Below, piece by piece: positions 1-9,687 of a stretch of DNA of 64,000 nucleotides. A program made the position numbers and the translations under genes. The stretch's first letter is position 1. The number at the start of each line of letters is the position of its first letter. This DNA comes from Peribolospora baueri. Lineage: Eukaryota > Basidiomycota > Peribolosporomycetes > Peribolosporales > Peribolosporaceae. The stretch covers positions 1 to 64,000 of the forward strand of contig JAMDHS010000068.1 of NCBI GenBank assembly GCA_029717555.1. Reading direction: 5' to 3'. The notes under the pieces were generated by a model, which saw nothing but the letters and a program-made list of their open reading frames with translations, was not told the DNA's origin and searched no databases.

Positions 1-59
<59 letters not shown>
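1..59. repeat. Poly(A) homopolymer at the window edge
   Basis: The first 59 bases are all A, followed by a GGAGAA-rich purine stretch to about base 90. The next recognisable sequence is an exon starting at 148 preceded by a good 3' splice site, so the run probably lies inside an intron of the transporter gene, or marks a sequence or assembly edge. Many introns in this window carry T runs on the coding strand; an A run of this length is different. Confidence 0.9.
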
Positions 60-61
<2 letters not shown>

Positions 62-147
62 GGAAGGAGAAGGAGAAGGAGAAGAAGATCTCTTGTCGTC
101 GAGTGCGGCCTGACGTGTCATGATGTTGATTACTTGCGTCCGTCCAG

Positions 148-692
148 CCGGGTTCACCAAGAAGGCCACCGTCGCAGGTCTCGTCTTCGGCGCCTGTAAG
201 TGCCTACCCCGCTGCTGGTACCGTGGACCAAACCCGCATGTCCGGCTCGAACTGACTGACTGACGCCTCGTCCGTTGCTCCCCATTCATAGATTCCGCTG
301 GCCTGATCTGCGGCTCGCAGTTCTGGGGCGAGCGAGTCAAGCCGGGAGAGCGGTACTCGCTCGGTCTTGGCATGGACTGTGAGTAGGAACGACGTACCGG
401 GTCTACTTTTTCCATCGCCATCCATCCATGCATGCATGCATGGGTTCCGAGCTGATCGTTCGTTTCGATCGTGTGTCGATGGGCAGTGGTTGCCGTCATC
501 GTCAATGTCGTTCTCGTGATCCTGCTCCGCATTTACCTCGTTTGGGAGAACAGGCGGCGCGACGCCTTGCTCAAGCAGGCGACCGGGCCGGCCTCGGTCG
601 GACCTGACGGCCACGCGGCTGCGGGGTCCAAGTATCGGTTCAAGGACTACACGGACAGGCAGAACGCCCTGCACTTCCGATATGCGCTTTGA
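148..692 (+). CDS. C-terminal part of a Dal5-type MFS transporter (anion:cation symporter family)
   Basis: Partial gene; the 5' part lies outside the window. Three terminal exons join in frame: 148-195, 292-378 and 487-692 (stop TGA 690-692). They encode GFTKKATVAGLVFGAYSAG, then ...ICGSQFW, then a hydrophobic helix (VAVIVNVVLVILLRIYLVW) and the tail FKDYTDRQNALHFRYAL. The tail matches the end typical of fungal Dal5/Tna1-like permeases (F/WxDxTDxxNxxFRYxL), and the preceding segment matches the 'GHTK...N..G...GPQ' region before the last two helices. This family imports small organic anions such as allantoate, nicotinate, pantothenate or biotin precursors at the plasma membrane; the substrate cannot be told from this fragment. 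Family call is from conserved residues; substrate is unknown. Confidence 0.75.
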
Positions 693-1736
693 AAATCCAC
701 CGTGGGCTCATCGACCCTTCCCCGGCCCCTCTCCTCTCTCTCTCTATCGCTCGACGTGTTCCCTCTGGCGTGGGCGTGGGCGCGCCCGCCGATCCCGATA
801 TCCTGTCTTTCCTGGGTCTGCGGCTCACTCACTCGACAGCGCGCGTCGCGTCTTCCTCGACCCGTCCGCTATCGCTCTCTTCCCTGCCCTTCTATACATA
901 CTTTTTTTTTTCGTCTTGACTCTTGCGTACCTTCTCAGAAGGCCTCTCTTTCTATCTCCTCGGTATTTCTATATCGCCCTTTGTGGAGGATCAGATATAT
1001 CTCCATCGCTCGCTCGCCTCGTGAACGGATGGCTGCCTGGCTTTCTGCTGTTGTTGTTTTGCAGGTTCATCGAACGGAGCCCACCCGATTCTTCCTCCCT
1101 TTCTTTGTCTTTCTGACTGACTGACTGGGCGATTGATGAATGGGCGGATGGAGGGACAGTCGGAATCCATCGGGTGGTCGGTCTGGTCGCGAGTGAACAT
1201 GAAACACGCCGTCCGTGGGGCCGCCGGGCGTGTTGCGCTGACGGGACGATCGGGCCGCCAAGCCGCCGGTTTCGCCGCCGGCCTTAGCGTGCGGTCCGAT
1301 GGCACGGCTCCACAATTTGTGACGCAGCTAAAGCCACAGCCAGCGCCGATGGAACATTCCCGGACGGACGAATGTGCGTTCCACCACGATGGATGCTAAT
1401 AAGACTTGGTCTCGACAGCGGCCACACGAGAGGAGGTCCTATGTGGATCCCTAGCGTGTATCGTGTACTCGGCTCTGGCCGCTAGTTATATAAGTAAGTA
1501 TACTCGAGCTCCAACCACCGAAGTGCGTGGTCGGTCGCTAGGACGGGACGGCGGCAAGTGCGCCCCCTTCGGCAAATCCATCCATCGTCGGCACATGCTT
1601 GGCCTTGTTCGGCCGCCATAAACATATAAGAGGCAGACGGCCCCCGGATCGGCTTTGGCTATCGCGGTCACGTACAGAGCGGACCAGACCAGACCAGACC
1701 AGACCAGACCAGACCAGACTGTTCACAGGACCCAGG
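693..1736. other. Intergenic region, no supported gene
   Basis: This 1 kb separates the transporter stop from the thiamine-diphosphate enzyme start. It has pyrimidine-rich CT runs near 720-1100 and several overlapping open frames without family resemblance or splice logic. It probably holds the transporter 3' UTR and the promoter of the next gene. A pentamer repeat sits just before the next start codon and is listed separately. Confidence 0.6.
1683..1719. repeat. Tandem pentanucleotide repeat (ACCAG)n
   Basis: About seven perfect copies of ACCAG end some 18 bases before the ATG at 1737, in what should be the 5' UTR or core promoter of the thiamine-diphosphate enzyme gene. Perfect short tandem repeats of this kind vary in copy number, so the leader length may be polymorphic. 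Confidence 0.85.
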
Positions 1737-4116
1737 ATGCAGTACACGGCTTCCACGGCTTTCCTCGAGACCTTGTCCAGGTGGGGCATCCAAGTCGTCT
1801 TCGGAAACCTTGGCTCGGACCATGTGACGTTCATAGAGGCCGTCGCCGAGGCCAAGGCCAGCTGCAGGAAGCTTCCCAACATCGTCGGCGTTCCCCATGA
1901 AGTGAGCGTGCCCTCGATGGCACCTTGCGACCGAGTTGCGCTGGACTCGTGGACCCTACGGCCCAAGGGGCCCGAACTCACCCAGCAAGCTTGTTTTTTT
2001 TTCCTGTTCTTCGTTTCCCCCACGCAGTTTGTCGCCGTGTCCGCCGCGCACGGTTACTTCCAGGCGACTGGCAGAATGGCCGGCGTACTCCTTCATGTCG
2101 AGTGCGTGTCCGCACCGCATTTCCTGAGCACCACGCGCCCAGCTCAGAACAGCCCCTCCTCTCCTCCTCCCCCCTGGCCACAGCTGCGGACTCCAGAACG
2201 CAGGCGGAGCGTATCACAACCTCTTCCGCTCTCGGATCCCCGCGATTATCTTTGCCGGTCTGTCTCCCTTGACCCAAGAGGGCGAGCTTCGAGGCTCCCG
2301 GACCGAGTATGTCAACTGGGTATGATCATCCCACCCTGTCCGTTCGTCCGTGCTTCCACTACTCCTGACGGGCGCGACCCTCTTTGCACGCCTTTCCCTT
2401 TCAGCTCCAGGACAACCACAACCAGCCGGGCATCATCCGCGACTACTCAAGATTCACATACGAGTTCCGCACGGGCGTCAACGTGCCTCAGGTCACGCTA
2501 CGCGCCCTCCAGATGGCTATGAGCGAGCCGCGGGGCCCCGTGTTCCTCTTCGGCTCTCGAGAGGTCATGGCCGAAGAAATCGCCGAGCCGTGGGAAAAAG
2601 AGGCAGACGTGGGCACCATCAGCCCTTACCTCGACATCAAGTTCTGGCAGCCCATCTCGCCGTCCGCCTTGCTTCCGAGCGCTGTACCCGAGTTGGTCCA
2701 GCTCTTGGCCAACGCCAAGGACCCCATCGTGGTGACGAGCCATTTGGGCCAAGACCCAAAGGCGGTGGATGAGCTGGTCAAGCTCGCCGACCTTCTCGGT
2801 CTGCCCGTTGCAGATGCCACACCTTTCAAGTTAGTTGAGTTTCGACGTCTGGCGCGGGGCCGAACACTCGTCGCCTGACTTTGGCCTTTCCGCTCTTCCG
2901 TCTTCAAGCTGCAACTTCCCCTTCGATCACAGCTTGTACGTGGGCGGCTTCTGGAAAGGCGACAAACAGAACGAGCTGCTCGCCAAGGCGGACGTCGTCT
3001 TGGTCATCGAAAGCGACGTTCCATGGTGAATCTTAGGGGCCAATGATACCTCAGGCAAAAGTTTCCCGCGTTCAAAAACAATTTTTTTATCTGTTTTTCC
3101 CGCTCCCACAGGGTTGCGTCCGATAACAAGCCCTCGCCGGGAGCGACGATCATCCACATCGACAGGGACGCTCTTAAGCGAGGTAGATATTGTGATCCAT
3201 AGGCTCGTCAGCCATGTTGTTCTGCCGCCCTTTTCTAATGCTCTTCATCTCATGTCACGGACCCAACGTTGCAGCGATGCCTCTGTTCTACATTGCCGCC
3301 GAACGCCGTTACGAGGCTTGTCCACGCACGGCCCTCGAGCAGCTCAACGCTGAGGCCAAGTCGTTCGTCTCCTCGATCAGCGAGTCTCAAGCGTCTGCCA
3401 TCGCCGACCGGCGCCAACGCGCGGCCGCCGTCCACGCCGCCTGGCAATCTGGTCTGATCGCTGAGGCCAAGACGCCTTCCATAGTGCCGGGCACAGTCTG
3501 TGTCCCACATGCTCTCGCAACGCTCAAGAAGGTCTTGCCGTCCAACGCGTTCATCCTTTCTGAGACGGTCAGCAACTACAAACCGACGATGAACCATTTG
3601 GCGCCCACGGACGCAAGGAGATATCTGACGAGCGGCGCATCCAGCTTGGGTTGGAACGGCGGTGCGGCCGTTGGGGTCAGCTACGCGATCGAGAACGGCT
3701 TGTGGCTGGACGAGGAGGCGGAAAAGCCGATCGTCGTTGCCGTCTGTGGCGACGGTTGCTACCTCTTTTCCGTGCCGACGTCGGTGCACACCCTGTCCTC
3801 GCGCCTCTCCGCCCCCATCTTCCAAGTCATCCTCTCCAACGGAGGATGGAGGGCGACCAAGCTGAACACCCTCGCCATGCACCCCAAAGGCTTCGCCTCG
3901 CGCGTCTCCGCCGAGGACATGAACGTCGGCTTTGGCGACATGGCCACCAGAGCGAGGTACCCGGAGGTGGCCGTCGCTGCGGCCGGAGGACCGACGAAGT
4001 GTTGGGGCGTCCGGATTGACCGCCCAGAGGAACTGGAGCAAGCCTTCCGCACGGCCGTGCAGACGGTAAAGGACGGAAGGAGCGCCGTCGTGGAGGTCGT
4101 GCTACCGGAGATATGA
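1737..4116 (+). CDS. Thiamine-diphosphate-dependent enzyme, acetolactate synthase/benzoylformate decarboxylase-like
   Basis: Seven exons give 609 residues: 1737-1901, 2028-2101, 2184-2319, 2405-2829, 2909-3025, 3112-3182, 3275-4116. All three ThDP-enzyme domains are present. In the N-terminal PYR domain the conserved glutamate that activates the cofactor is Glu55 (GVPHE, last codon of exon 1), followed by the HGYFQATG and QNAGGAYHNLFRSR region. The middle domain carries the IHIDRD strand. The C-terminal PP domain has the cofactor/metal motif GDG (residues 488-490) ending at Asn518 (SNGGW). Length and order fit the family; the exact reaction is not predictable, because fungal paralogues of this type decarboxylate or carboligate different 2-oxo acids. 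It is not an obvious mitochondrial Ilv2: no clear transit peptide, and the sequence departs from AHAS. Start chosen because it begins the conserved N-terminal helix (LSRWGIQVVFG). Confidence 0.85.
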
Positions 4117-5365
4117 ATGGTATCAATCTACCCCTCCCGTCCCACATCCCTTCCATATCATTCTGGGCTGCCGTCGATCCACCAGCAGACCGGAGGCGCG
4201 CCGTTCGGTGGGCTGGCTGACGACTTGGTTTTGTATCTCTCGACGTCCGATGGAACGTAGACGGGACCAGGCAGTGAGGATTGACAGCGTGTTCTCGCAT
4301 CGTAGCCCATCACGAAGCTCATAAGAGAGCGTGTGCGTGGAATAAGCTCTTTTGTCTGATGTTCAGCCGTTCGCAAGGCAGTTTTCGCACAAGTGGCCCA
4401 ACACGTCTGCCGACGGACGCCCAAGCACCTCGACGTGCGGTTTTGCCTGCCTGCCGGACGTCTGTGCGCGAACGGCAAGAGGGAACAACAGTTTCGCCCG
4501 GCATGGCCATTTCGTCGTCGGTCAGATCCATCGATCGCGCGTGCGGCATAGGAAGAGGTCCACGGGATCTTTTTCGCTCCCGTCCTCGTCTCTTTTTGTT
4601 ACTCCTTGGCCGCCGACCCTTTGGGGACGTGGTGGGTTTGCGACACGACGCAGGCAAGCCAAACGCACCGGTGCCCGGCGGCGCCCTAGCCTTTTCTTCC
4701 GGCCTGTCTCACCTAAGCCCCCTTTTCGCCGTCCTCACTCGCTGATGTGGAGCACGGCGATTTCCTTCAACGGTATGGTATAACCTGGGGGGGTTAAACA
4801 CGGCGGGCGACACCGTTTCAGGTTCTCCGTTCGAACTTTCGCTCGCTCATTCCTCGCTGCGGCATTCCGCCCATGTTGTACTCCATAGCCATCGATACCG
4901 TCAAGACAGGAGGATTTCTTTTTTTTGTGTCCGTCGGGCAGGCGCGCTCGCACAAGTCACAGAGGGTCAGGACGAGAGTCCTTCTCAAAGAGCAGCCATT
5001 CGACCCGGCCGAGTGGTCGATGCCTGCGAGCGTACATCTCAAACAGCGTCCCATCCACCCGAGCGAGACTGAGGCTGATCTGATCGACCCGTCGTCGGAG
5101 GGATGGAATGGCTGCCCATTCATTCGTACTGCACGCACCCCCATAGCATCCCTCGGCACTCTGGCGAGATGGCGTCGTCGCTCGCCCATGCTCTGCACCT
5201 TTCGACACGATCGGTTTCGCCGGAACGAACGATCTCACCCACAGGAATAGCCTCATCCTCAGCGACCTTAATTCCAGCGGGAAAGAGATCATTACCACCA
5301 TCATCAAAGGCCACATCGATCGAACCCGCGAGCGGCAGCAGCACTAACACCAGACGGACCAGCGT
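4117..5365. other. Gene-poor stretch before the inverted repeat
   Basis: I see no gene I can support. Several 70-150 codon open frames exist on both strands, but none has a recognised motif, signal peptide or consistent splice structure. A minus-strand segment near 5200-5340 has protein-like composition (AGSIDVAFDDGGNDLFPAG) and could be a gene scrap cut by the repeat arm at 5366; this is speculation. Confidence 0.5.
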
Positions 5366-5564
5366 TCTCAGACGCTTGGGCCGCGTAAGCAGAGGACATA
5401 TCCGATTCGAATTCAGAAGATTGAAAAAGAATATAAAGGTCCTCGAAAGAGGATTTAGGAGTTGGGTTGGGTTGAATTTTGCTTTGTTTTGTTGCGCGTA
5501 GTTTTGCTGTAGAAGAAATGACTCACAGAGTAATCTGCAAGCCAAGTTTTGTTCACGTGAACAC
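5366..5564 (+). repeat. Left arm of the 199-base inverted repeat
   Basis: Exact reverse complement of 5749-5947. It ends inward with GTTCACGTGAACAC, which overlaps a second palindrome GAACACGTGTTC (5559-5570). Confidence 0.9.
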
Positions 5565-5748
5565 GTGTTCCTAAAATCTAATAACCCTAGATTTAAAAAA
5601 AGGGTGGCTCCGCCATAAAAAGAGATATTTACAGTTGTAAATTGGTTAATATATATTTACAATAATAGCACCAGTTCTAAGTCTGCATCCTTTCAGATTA
5701 GCCTATTAAGGCCTATACTCACTATTACTATGAGTCATTAGCTTTTTA

Positions 5749-5947
5749 GTGTTCACGTGAACAAAACTTGGCTTGCAGATTACTCTGTGAGTCATTTCTT
5801 CTACAGCAAAACTACGCGCAACAAAACAAAGCAAAATTCAACCCAACCCAACTCCTAAATCCTCTTTCGAGGACCTTTATATTCTTTTTCAATCTTCTGA
5901 ATTCGAATCGGATATGTCCTCTGCTTACGCGGCCCAAGCGTCTGAGA
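5749..5947 (-). repeat. Right arm of the 199-base inverted repeat
   Basis: Exact reverse complement of 5366-5564; no mismatch was found along the arm, which implies recent formation, gene conversion between arms, or an assembly effect. Confidence 0.9.
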
Positions 5948-6013
5948 CAAGGAAGGATCATCGAACGTCAAGGGCAGAGCGAGTAGTTAGATCCTAACGT
6001 CCACCTTCAGCAC

Positions 6014-6511
6014 CTACGGCACAAGCCTCGCCATGTGCCAGCTCACCGAATATCCGCCGGCCATATAGCTCGAGTAAGGCATGACGGTGGTGTACGCGTA
6101 AGGACCGGATGAATCAAAGGCGCCAGAGTCGCAGCCGGCGGAAGGGCACCCCTGACCAGTTGGGGAGGCGGCCATGGCAGAAGAGGTAATCTGAGGAGCT
6201 GCTGTCGGGCTTGGCCCGACGGCGGCGCATCCCGCGGAGGGACACGACTCGCCAGACCCTCCAGCGCTCCCTCCGCTGGTGCTTCCTCCAGTGGGGCCCG
6301 CAGCAGCAGGCGTTGTGATGGTGGCGACGACGCTCTGTTCGATACCAGATTCCGAAGCCTTGGCGACAGAGGAGAAACCCATCAAGGAGACGCCGGGGGC
6401 GGAAGGTCCGGCATCGGCGCTCTGGCCCTCGGATGTCTGAGCTACTGCACTGAAGGGAAGGAGGAAGGAGGCCAGGAGGGCAACGCCGGTGGTGGACTTA
6501 GTGAGGTGCAT
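6014..6511 (-). CDS. Small secreted Ser/Ala/Gly-rich protein with two CPSAGC motifs
   Basis: Single-exon frame of 166 codons (stop 6014-6016) starting at the ATG at 6511-6509. I chose this start over one 11 codons upstream because it places a normal signal peptide first (MHLTKSTTGVALLASFLLPFSAVA, cleavage likely after AVA). The mature part is low-complexity and rich in S, A, G, P and T, with two copies of the hexapeptide CPSAGC about 36 residues apart, giving four paired cysteines. The C-terminus (YAYTTVMPYSSYMAGGYSVSW) is Tyr/Ser/Met-rich rather than a GPI signal. No known family is recognised. A cell-wall or secreted effector-like protein is an inference from the signal peptide, size and cysteine pairs. 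It lies 66 bases beyond the inverted-repeat element. Confidence 0.65.
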   Translation of the reverse strand: MHLTKSTTGVALLASFLLPFSAVAQTSEGQSADAGPSAPGVSLMGFSSVAKASESGIEQSVVATITTPAAAGPTGGSTSGGSAGGSGESCPSAGCAAVGPSPTAAPQITSSAMAASPTGQGCPSAGCDSGAFDSSGPYAYTTVMPYSSYMAGGYSVSWHMARLVP

Positions 6512-8200
6512 GGTCAAAGCTGGGCAGGCACATAGTGAGGACAAGCAAAGAGCGAAGAGGTCAGGATGTTCGCATGCGAGGGGGTCACGAACAGACGAGG
6601 CCGATCTGTGAAAGGCTCACTGCGACTGTGGAATGAAGGCTTTCTTGTCAGGTTGTCCAGCCGTGGTCAAGACCGGAATCGACCCGAAGAGCGAGAGGGT
6701 GTGAAAAGAACGAATCGACCAGCGAGGGGCGTAGAGATCGTCCAGCGACGGCTAGGGAAGTAAATGTCCAAATGGAACGGATAACGTCCTTGCACGTTGT
6801 GAATTCGTGCCAGTCGATGTGGTCGTAATCGTCTTAACAAGGACGGAAGGTGCTGGAGGTCGACGATTATCGAGCAGGACCGTTCCTGCCAACAGACCGG
6901 CGAGACAAGGCGAAGTGAGCTACCGGGGAAACTGAAGGAATGAGGGGGGAAGGTCTCTCAAAGGCGAGTGAACGGGCAGGCAGAGGCCGCTGGGGCGTTA
7001 CGTGCTCGCGGTGCAAACGAAGGTGAAGGCGAAGTGGAGAGGGGCGGGAGAACGACGGACCGAGCCGGGTAACGAAGAGGGGACGAGAGCGCTGGGGAGG
7101 GACACTGGGAAGAAGGAAGGGAGAGGGAAAAGTTGTTCGGGGCGCCCCGTTAAGGTCGAGTAGATGTACTTCAATTCACCCACCCACCGCCCGCCCTGGA
7201 ACGGATGACGACGGCGACCACTACGGGCGGATGGCGACGACGGGGAGGGCTGGAGGCCTGTGAGCAGCGTGGGCGGACTTGCGAGCGGAAGAAGGATATG
7301 CCAGGGCGGCCAAGGGGAATGAGGAAGCATGCACAGTCGCAACGAGCGAGGACGGCTATCGCACACGCTCCCTCCTGCAGCCCACGCTCGTCTGCAAGTA
7401 GGACCGCTACCGTACCTCACTGCGCTTCGTCGTGGTAGCCTCCTCCTTCCTCGCGGTCGACGATGGCTATTCTCAGCCTCCATTTCGAGTCTAAAGGTGT
7501 CTGCGCTGCCCGACGATGACGATGACGAACGTGTCAGTCCTTTACGACGCTTCGCCCATGACTGTGGCCACCCGTGAGCTGGCGGTCCGAACGGCAAGAC
7601 AGATGTGCTGTTTCAGCCAGACCATGCACCCGCGAGGACGCCAGACGGCCGACCGGCGAACCGGACTCGTTGCGACGGAGAGCTGGGAGCAATCGGGCAC
7701 CTGGCAGGGCGAGGAGACGACGGCAGCGCCGGATCGATGAGATTGCATGCCTAGATTAGATTGATGGAGGGCGCCGATCGTCTAGTGCAACGGAGGCGCG
7801 GGTGGTCGTCAGCCAGGATGGGCGAGAGGGAGAAGAGAAGAGGAAGAGAGGAGGGAGGATGGTGGAGGTTGAAATGGGTGGTGGTCGTGACTTGGGGATG
7901 TGCAAGTGCGCCGGCGACTCCGCGTCGGTTGCCTGAGCAACGGGCTGGACGTTGCACAACCCGCGCCGGCGTCCAGCTCCATGACGACCGGCTCACTCCA
8001 CTTCCACCCCGGTGCACACGATGTTGACCAAACCCTCGGTCGAACCACACACGGAGTCCTCCTTGCCTACTGTCAGCACAGGACCGTAAGTGACCTAGTT
8101 ACGTATTTGGCAGCGGTCCACGCCTGCTTCAGCGAGGCAATCCTTCGATCGTCGAAACTAATAAGACGGCCGAGACTAATAATATGTGACTAGATGCTGG
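6512..8200. other. Long non-coding stretch upstream of the secreted-protein gene
   Basis: About 1.7 kb without a convincing gene. Long open frames occur on both strands (for example 6998-7597 minus), but they overlap, are dominated by R/P/S/G as expected of GC-rich non-coding sequence, and show no domain, signal peptide or splice pattern. It presumably carries the minus-strand promoter of the gene ending at 6014. Confidence 0.5.
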
Positions 8201-8245
8201 AATGTACGCTTCATTATACCTTTTACTCCGCAGTCTACGCAGGTT

Positions 8246-8580
8246 ATTTTGCCACGTGGCACGACTTTGTCGAAAACCGTTTCTTGTTGCCGGTTGAAGA
8301 CCCGTTTCTTTCTTGTTGAAGACCCATTTCTTCTCGCCGCTTTATCTTCCCTCCCAGTTGAAGACTCGTCTCTTCTTACTGCTTTAATTAACGTCCTTGT
8401 TTTTCACCTCGCTAATCTCCCTCCACTTATTCTCCGTCCACGCCTTTCCATTTTGCCACGTGGCACAATATTGTTGAAAACCGTTTCTTCTTTGCCGGTT
8501 GAAAACCCGTTTCTTCCCGCCGCTTTCTGTTCCCTCTCCGTTGAAGGCCCGTTTCTTCTTGCTGCTTTATCCGGCGTATC
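8246..8580. repeat. Direct-repeat block with GCCACGTGGC and GTTGAAGACCCGTTTCTT units
   Basis: Two related segments begin with ATTTTGCCACGTGGCAC at 8246 and again at 8450, offset 204 bases. Each continues with a TTGTYGAAAACCGTTTCTT phrase and then several diverged copies of an approximately 35-base unit around GTTGAAGACCCGTTTCTTC and TGCYGCTTTATC. The 10-base core GCCACGTGGC is palindromic and contains CACGTG. The block is richer in T than its neighbours. It looks like an old minisatellite or the remains of a repetitive element; no coding capacity is evident. Confidence 0.7.
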
Positions 8581-9109
8581 CCGCTCGAGGCAAGGCAGTC
8601 CTCGTATCGGTCTGAAAAGCTGGCGACTTTTTGGATATAACACTTCTCCAGGGGAACGTTGGGTTTGGCACGTGGATGGTAAAGTATGTGACCGAAGCGC
8701 ACCCACTTCTTCCGTCTGTCCTTCTTTCAAAAATATTTGTCTTGAGCTTGAGAACCCATAGGATTGGCTTACGCTCACTAGCCTAGAGAAATTGTCTTGT
8801 CATTGCACTTTTCACTCAGAAATGCTGTGGCCCTCTCTTGGATCAAGAACCGTCACCTTTCGCTCTTCTTCCTCAGTCGACCCCATCTGCTCATGATGTC
8901 ACTTCAGGGGATGGTCCCCTTCCCTGGACCAGTTTCATCTCAATGCCGCGTCTCATATTGCCTTCTGTTGGATTTTGCTACTCTCTTTGATTACCTAGGG
9001 ACATATAAAGAATTCAGCAGGAACGCTACTTGGCCCTTTCTTCTCCACGATAACCAACCCACACGCTCACTCAGCCCACATTCCTTCTGCACATTCGCTT
9101 TCCCTCATC
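8581..9109. promoter_or_regulatory. Upstream region of the small secreted-protein gene, with TATA box
   Basis: A TATAAA hexamer lies at 9004-9009, about 100 bases before the ATG at 9110, a normal spacing for a fungal promoter, followed by a pyrimidine-rich leader ending CCCTCATC. I see no gene in the rest of the interval. Use as promoter is inferred from position only. Confidence 0.5.
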
Positions 9110-9463
9110 ATGAAGTGTTCCCCTCTCGTTTCCTTCGTGGCATTGGCCTTGACCGTTGCTTCTTCGCAACCTTCGCTGGCTGCACCCACGTCCGAAGTAG
9201 CACCGTTGGCCGGGGTCCACCAGCCCTCCTCTACCGCTGCTAGCCAGGTCCATGCGATCGCTCCGGACACCGCATCTTCGGCCGATACGGCTACTCCCGA
9301 GTCGGCTTGGACTTGGCCTTGGGGAAGCAAGAAGCTCAACTTGGCCAAGAACAAGAACGACAACGATGTCGATGTCGACACGAAGCAGAAGACCGACGTC
9401 GACGTCGACCTGAAGAACAAGAACAAGTTCAAGAAGATCAAGCGCACCGAGCGCGATTCGTAA
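9110..9463 (+). CDS. Small secreted protein with a lysine/asparagine/DVDVD-rich tail
   Basis: Uninterrupted 117-residue frame. The N-terminus is a textbook signal peptide (MKCSPLVSFVALALTVASS...SLA, cleavage near SLA/APTS). The middle is Ser/Thr/Ala/Pro-rich and includes SAWTWPWGS; the C-terminal 45 residues are strongly charged, alternating K/N stretches with a DVDVD motif present twice, ending KFKKIKRTERDS. The single cysteine lies in the signal peptide. No family is recognised. A TATA box lies about 100 bases upstream. Secretion is a confident inference; an effector or cell-wall role is possible but unsupported. It sits beside repeat sequence, as the other secreted protein does. Confidence 0.7.
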   Translation: MKCSPLVSFVALALTVASSQPSLAAPTSEVAPLAGVHQPSSTAASQVHAIAPDTASSADTATPESAWTWPWGSKKLNLAKNKNDNDVDVDTKQKTDVDVDLKNKNKFKKIKRTERDS

Positions 9464-9687
9464 GACTACTCGAAGGGCTTTCTTCAGGCATCAACTACGT
9501 TACAGACGAATCGATGCATCGTAGTTGACACACTGAACTATCCCTGTTTTTTCGCAAATCGTCATGTAAGGTATGAAAATCATGTCCTTTCGCAATCTTG
9601 GTCCCCCGCTTTAGCTCCCTGACTGCTTTTCGAGCTGCTCCTATTTGTTCTTCGGCCTTTGGAAAACGTACTTTCTCTAGCTCCAAG

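Larger units (their letters stand above)
5366..5947. mobile_element. Foldback-type element with perfect 199-base inverted arms
   Basis: Bases 5366-5564 and 5749-5947 are exact reverse complements over 199 positions by visual alignment, separated by 184 bases (5565-5748). The outer ends read TCTCAGACGC and GCGTCTGAGA; the inner ends contain the palindrome GTTCACGTGAAC. The arms and especially the spacer are much richer in A/T than the surrounding DNA, which suggests an inserted element. No transposase frame is present; the identical roughly 70-codon open frame in each arm is just the arm read outward. I see no target-site duplication flanking 5366/5947. A foldback/MITE-like non-autonomous DNA element is the best description; an inverted duplication or assembly palindrome are alternatives. 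Confidence 0.75.

Noticed and set aside
1-59. Poly(A) run as the tail of a LINE or processed retrocopy
   Set aside because: No reverse-transcriptase or retrocopy sequence is adjacent in the window; left flank is unavailable.
3250-4041. 263-codon minus-strand open frame
   Set aside because: Antisense to the last exon of the ThDP enzyme, whose sense frame has the GDG motif and conserved residues.
5120-5986. Two mirrored open frames with the same 60-residue start (5120-5545 minus and 5768-5986 plus)
   Set aside because: They are the two arms of the inverted repeat read outward. Identity follows from the repeat; there is no domain and the tails diverge where the arms end.
6998-7597. 200-codon minus-strand open frame
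   Set aside because: Composition is R/P/S-rich as expected of GC-rich non-coding sequence. No signal peptide, domain or splice context.
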